Positions 5,394-7,651 of a stretch of DNA of 7,651 nt are shown here, piece by piece (the first letter of the stretch is position 1; each line of letters starts with the position of its first letter). The stretch is from Planctomycetota bacterium (GTDB taxonomy: Bacteria > Planctomycetota > Phycisphaerae > Sedimentisphaerales > Anaerobacaceae): contig JAFNGF010000141.1 of assembly GCA_017885385.1 (NCBI GenBank), positions 1,165-8,815 of the forward strand. Reading direction: 5' to 3'. The translations under genes were made by a program, and so were the position numbers. The notes beneath the pieces were generated by a model that saw nothing but the letters and a program-made list of their open reading frames with translations, was not told the origin of the DNA and did not search any database.

Positions 5394-5653
5394 TTGCAAA
5401 AAGCCCACCTGCGTGTTAACATTCAGCTTGATAAGATCAAGAAGACAGGGTGAAAACGTCTATTATAGTTTTCTGCCCGTCATCATAATTTGTATTTGGT
5501 TTACATTCATATTATCCCTGCCTTCGAAAGTAGAAATCAGCGTTAGAAGTCGGATGTCTGTACATCTGTGGTTTGTCTTATGTCCTGTGCCTTGGGCTCT
5601 GCGCCTTACGGCATCATACTATATTTATTATGAATCTTTGAAAGGGTAGGAAA

Positions 5654-7651
5654 ATGAAACGAAGGATGCAAATCACGGCGGTTCTCGTCACAGTCTGGAC
5701 GGCTCTTCTATCAGCAAACCTAGCCAGGGGAGATCTGGCCGGGCATTGGAAGCTCGACGAGAGTTCAGGCAGCAAAGCAGCCGACTCAAGCGGCAATAGC
5801 AGGCACGGAGTCCTCCGCGGCGATCCGGTCTGGCAGCCTCTGGACGGAAGGGTCGGCGGGGCTCTATCGTTTGATGGGGCCGACGATTATGTTAGCACGC
5901 CGTTTGTGCTGGACCCTGGCGCAGGGCCGTTCAGCGCATTTGCCTGGATTAAGGGCGGTACCGCAGGACAATCGCTAATATCGCAGGCCGACGGAACCGG
6001 CATCGGAAGGGCGTGGCTCTGCACAACCGGCCCGCAGGGTGTGCTCGCTACTACTTTGTCAGACGGCGGCCGGTTCACATCTCCACTGGCGTCAGAATTC
6101 GTAGTCACCGACGGCCTCTGGCACCACGTTGGCCTGGTATGGGATGGGTCACGCAGGCATCTTTACGTGGATGGAGTAGAAGTCGCTAAGGATGCCAACG
6201 TCCTGCGCCAGCTTTATGGCAGTAACGGCGGGCTGTACTTTGGCGCCGCCAAAACCCTTGATCAAGCCGGCTTTTGGTCTGGCCTGATTGATGACAGTCA
6301 GGTTTACGACTCGGCTTTGAGCGTTGCGCAAGTTGAGCAGATGTTCCGCGACAGCAAAAAAAGTGCAATAAAAGACACTGTCAGCGTGGTCGCGCTTGCA
6401 CCCAAGACTTTATATGCCAGCAGCACCGGCACGGTGTCCCTTACGGCGGTGAACATCGCCGACCGAAGTCCCGCTGCCGTGCCCGTGACCGTATCGCTGC
6501 GGACAAATCCCTCCGGCGCCGCAAAACTATTCGAGGGGATTACCGACAGCCGAGGTCGGCTTACCGGGTGGTTCGATGTCCCTGGCGTGGAACCGGGAAC
6601 ATACACGCTGCAGATTCAGGCGCAGGGCGTCGAAGACCTTATGACTGCCCAAGTCCAGGTACAGTGTATGCCGGTCGTTCTTATTGAAACTGATAAACCT
6701 ATCTACAAGCCCGGCCAGACGATGCACGGCCGCGTTCTGATATTGACCAACAACCTGCGACCCACTGCATCGTCAGAAGTCAGCGTGGAAATCACCGACG
6801 GCAAAGGCGTCAAGATACTGCGAAAGTCGCTTACCAGCAACGCCTTTGGCGTGGCGCCTTTTGAGCTGGATTTGGCTAATGAGCTGAATTTCGGCACCTG
6901 GAAAATAACTGCCAAGTCCGGTTCTGCTTCCGGCTCCGTTGACGTCCGCGTGGAAAAGTATGTGCTGCCGAGGTTCGACGTGGACCTGCTTATGGAGCGG
7001 GATTACTTTCTTGTAAATGAAAAGATCGCCGGAACCGTAAAAGCCGGCTACTTCTTCGGAAAGCCTGTAGAAGGGACTGTCAAAGTCAAGGCCAGCAGAT
7101 ACGTGGGCATCTGGGAGGAATATGCCAGCTATACGGCTACGCTATCAGGCGGCAGAGCAGACTTCATCCTTCCGGCAGTGGGCTACGTAAGTGGTACGCC
7201 CGGCGCCGGCGGAGGCGGCAGCGTCCAGCTTGAGGTCATGGTGACCGATACCTCGGACCACCAAGAGAAGACTATTAAGCTGCTCAAAATAGTGGATTCT
7301 ACCATCCAGTGCCAGCTTATCGCCTCCTCGCAGTCTATTACGCCCGGTCAGCCTTTTGAGGTTCTGCTGGTGGCTGAGACGCCGGATGGTCAGCCTGTTA
7401 CCGTTAGTGGGGAGGTGACCTGCCAGTATTTCGACAAAAATTACCAGAATCTATCCGAGCAGAAGCAGTCGCCTATTCCGGTGACCGGCTCGACCGCTGT
7501 GTCGTTTACGGCGCCTGAGCATACCGCCTGGGCTCAATTGCACGGTTCCATCTCCCGATTTATCGGGACTGACGCCCAGACAGATCTCGTTATTTACGCG
7601 GCCTATTCGCCCACCGATAGTTTTCTGCATCTGTCCCGATCCGGATCGGGA
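5654..7651 (+). CDS. Secreted alpha-2-macroglobulin family protein with N-terminal LamG domain (3' end outside window)
   Basis: The first 666 codons are open without a stop to the window edge. The ATG is preceded by AAAGGG (5641-5646) and AGG (5648-5650). Residues 1 to about 26 are a Sec signal peptide (MKRRMQ, hydrophobic core, SANLARG). Residues 28-234 form a LamG/concanavalin-like (Laminin_G_3) domain: GHWKLDESSG, DSSGNSRHG, GGALSFDGADDYV, DGLWHHVGLVWDG, LYVDGVEV and the closing SGLIDDSQVYDSALSVAQV. About 235-340 is a first macroglobulin-like beta-sandwich. ETDKPIYKPGQ at 345-355 and EKYVLPRFDV at 434-443 are characteristic alpha-2-macroglobulin MG-domain motifs, strikingly like metazoan members. 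The bait region, any thioester (CxEQ) and the receptor-like domains would lie beyond the window, so inhibitor chemistry cannot be judged. Bacterial members are thought to trap foreign proteases; the LamG could bind glycan. Two palindromic repeats are read through in frame near residues 634-639 and 661-666. Confidence 0.92.
   Translation, partial: MKRRMQITAVLVTVWTALLSANLARGDLAGHWKLDESSGSKAADSSGNSRHGVLRGDPVWQPLDGRVGGALSFDGADDYVSTPFVLDPGAGPFSAFAWIKGGTAGQSLISQADGTGIGRAWLCTTGPQGVLATTLSDGGRFTSPLASEFVVTDGLWHHVGLVWDGSRRHLYVDGVEVAKDANVLRQLYGSNGGLYFGAAKTLDQAGFWSGLIDDSQVYDSALSVAQVEQMFRDSKKSAIKDTVSVVALAPKTLYASSTGTVSLTAVNIADRSPAAVPVTVSLRTNPSGAAKLFEGITDSRGRLTGWFDVPGVEPGTYTLQIQAQGVEDLMTAQVQVQCMPVVLIETDKPIYKPGQTMHGRVLILTNNLRPTASSEVSVEITDGKGVKILRKSLTSNAFGVAPFELDLANELNFGTWKITAKSGSASGSVDVRVEKYVLPRFDVDLLMERDYFLVNEKIAGTVKAGYFFGKPVEGTVKVKASRYVGIWEEYASYTATLSGGRADFILPAVGYVSGTPGAGGGGSVQLEVMVTDTSDHQEKTIKLLKIVDSTIQCQLIASSQSITPGQPFEVLLVAETPDGQPVTVSGEVTCQYFDKNYQNLSEQKQSPIPVTGSTAVSFTAPEHTAWAQLHGSISRFIGTDAQTDLVIYAAYSPTDSFLHLSRSGSG
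7553..7568. repeat. Palindrome TCCCGAT-TT-ATCGGGA inside the alpha-2-macroglobulin gene
   Basis: Perfect 7-bp arms with a 2-nt centre. It is in frame and supplies most of SRFIG in the stretch HGSISRFIGTDAQTDL. The arms are identical to those of the copy at 7634-7651 and related to the palindrome at 4031-4047. Confidence 0.65.
7634..7651. repeat. Palindrome TCCCGATCCGGATCGGGA at the right edge of the window
   Basis: A perfect 18-nt self-complementary sequence. The 7-bp arms TCCCGAT/ATCGGGA are the same as at 7553-7568, with CCGG at the centre. It reads in frame as SRSGSG after SFLHL. The window ends on its last base, as would happen if an assembly broke at a multicopy repeat. Confidence 0.65.

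Larger units (their letters stand above)
5310..5653. other. 344-nt divergent intergenic region between the hydrolase and alpha-2-macroglobulin genes
   Basis: No credible gene is present. The hydrolase-proximal end holds the GGAGG ribosome site (5317-5321) and a promoter overlapped by an inverted repeat, listed separately. A second perfect short palindrome, CTTGAT-AAG-ATCAAG, lies at 5427-5441. The part next to the alpha-2-macroglobulin gene is AT-rich. A weak candidate promoter for that gene is TTGGGC (5592-5597), 17 nt, CATACT (5615-5620), with TATATT/TATTAT just downstream. This candidate is low confidence. Confidence 0.6.

Noticed and set aside
5413..5649. A 78-codon hydrophobic reading frame starting at GTG upstream of the alpha-2-macroglobulin gene
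   Set aside because: No Shine-Dalgarno, no recognisable motif, and the hydrophobic look comes from AT-rich intergenic sequence; it also covers the likely promoter.

Overview
The window most likely comes from a Planctomycetota genome, probably a polysaccharide-degrading Phycisphaerae/Sedimentisphaerales-type anaerobe known from environmental DNA. This is an inference from gene content. The clues are the tail of an H-X9-DG pseudopilin (a family greatly expanded in planctomycetes), a Tat-exported GH32 fructan hydrolase, an exported alpha/beta hydrolase fused to a deiodinase-like redoxin, and an alpha-2-macroglobulin with an N-terminal LamG domain. No rRNA, tRNA, CRISPR array, transposase or phage gene was seen.

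Layout from left to right: (1) the last 72 codons of an H-X9-DG pseudopilin on +; (2) a low-specificity L-threonine aldolase on -, convergent with it; (3) a 157-nt divergent intergenic region; (4) a small site-2-protease-like M50 membrane metalloprotease on +, followed 11 nt later by (5) a Tat-secreted GH32 enzyme, probably in one transcript; (6) on -, only 4 nt from the GH32 stop, an exported alpha/beta hydrolase (BD-FAE/acetyl-esterase type) whose C-terminal redoxin domain is broken; (7) a 344-nt divergent regulatory region with a good promoter overlapped by an inverted repeat; (8) on +, a LamG-alpha-2-macroglobulin protein that runs off the right edge.

The most unusual feature is a set of short palindromic elements lying inside protein-coding sequence. 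The hydrolase-redoxin gene alone holds four. One two-hairpin element encodes the end of its signal peptide. A 65-bp two-hairpin element with 11-bp terminal inverted repeats is read through in frame within the redoxin domain. A 17-nt palindrome sits exactly where the redoxin catalytic Cys/Sec motif should be and shifts the frame. A 20-nt imperfect palindrome 121 nt further on shifts it back. The alpha-2-macroglobulin gene holds two more in-frame copies of a TCCCGAT..ATCGGGA family, and the window ends on the last base of one of them. This recalls the Rickettsia palindromic elements, which also insert into reading frames, but here several unrelated-looking families occur together.

Functionally the genes fit a scavenging lifestyle: exported carbohydrate hydrolysis (GH32, esterase), envelope proteolysis and protease defence (M50, alpha-2-macroglobulin), pseudopilin surface machinery, and one housekeeping amino-acid enzyme. 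They do not form a single pathway.
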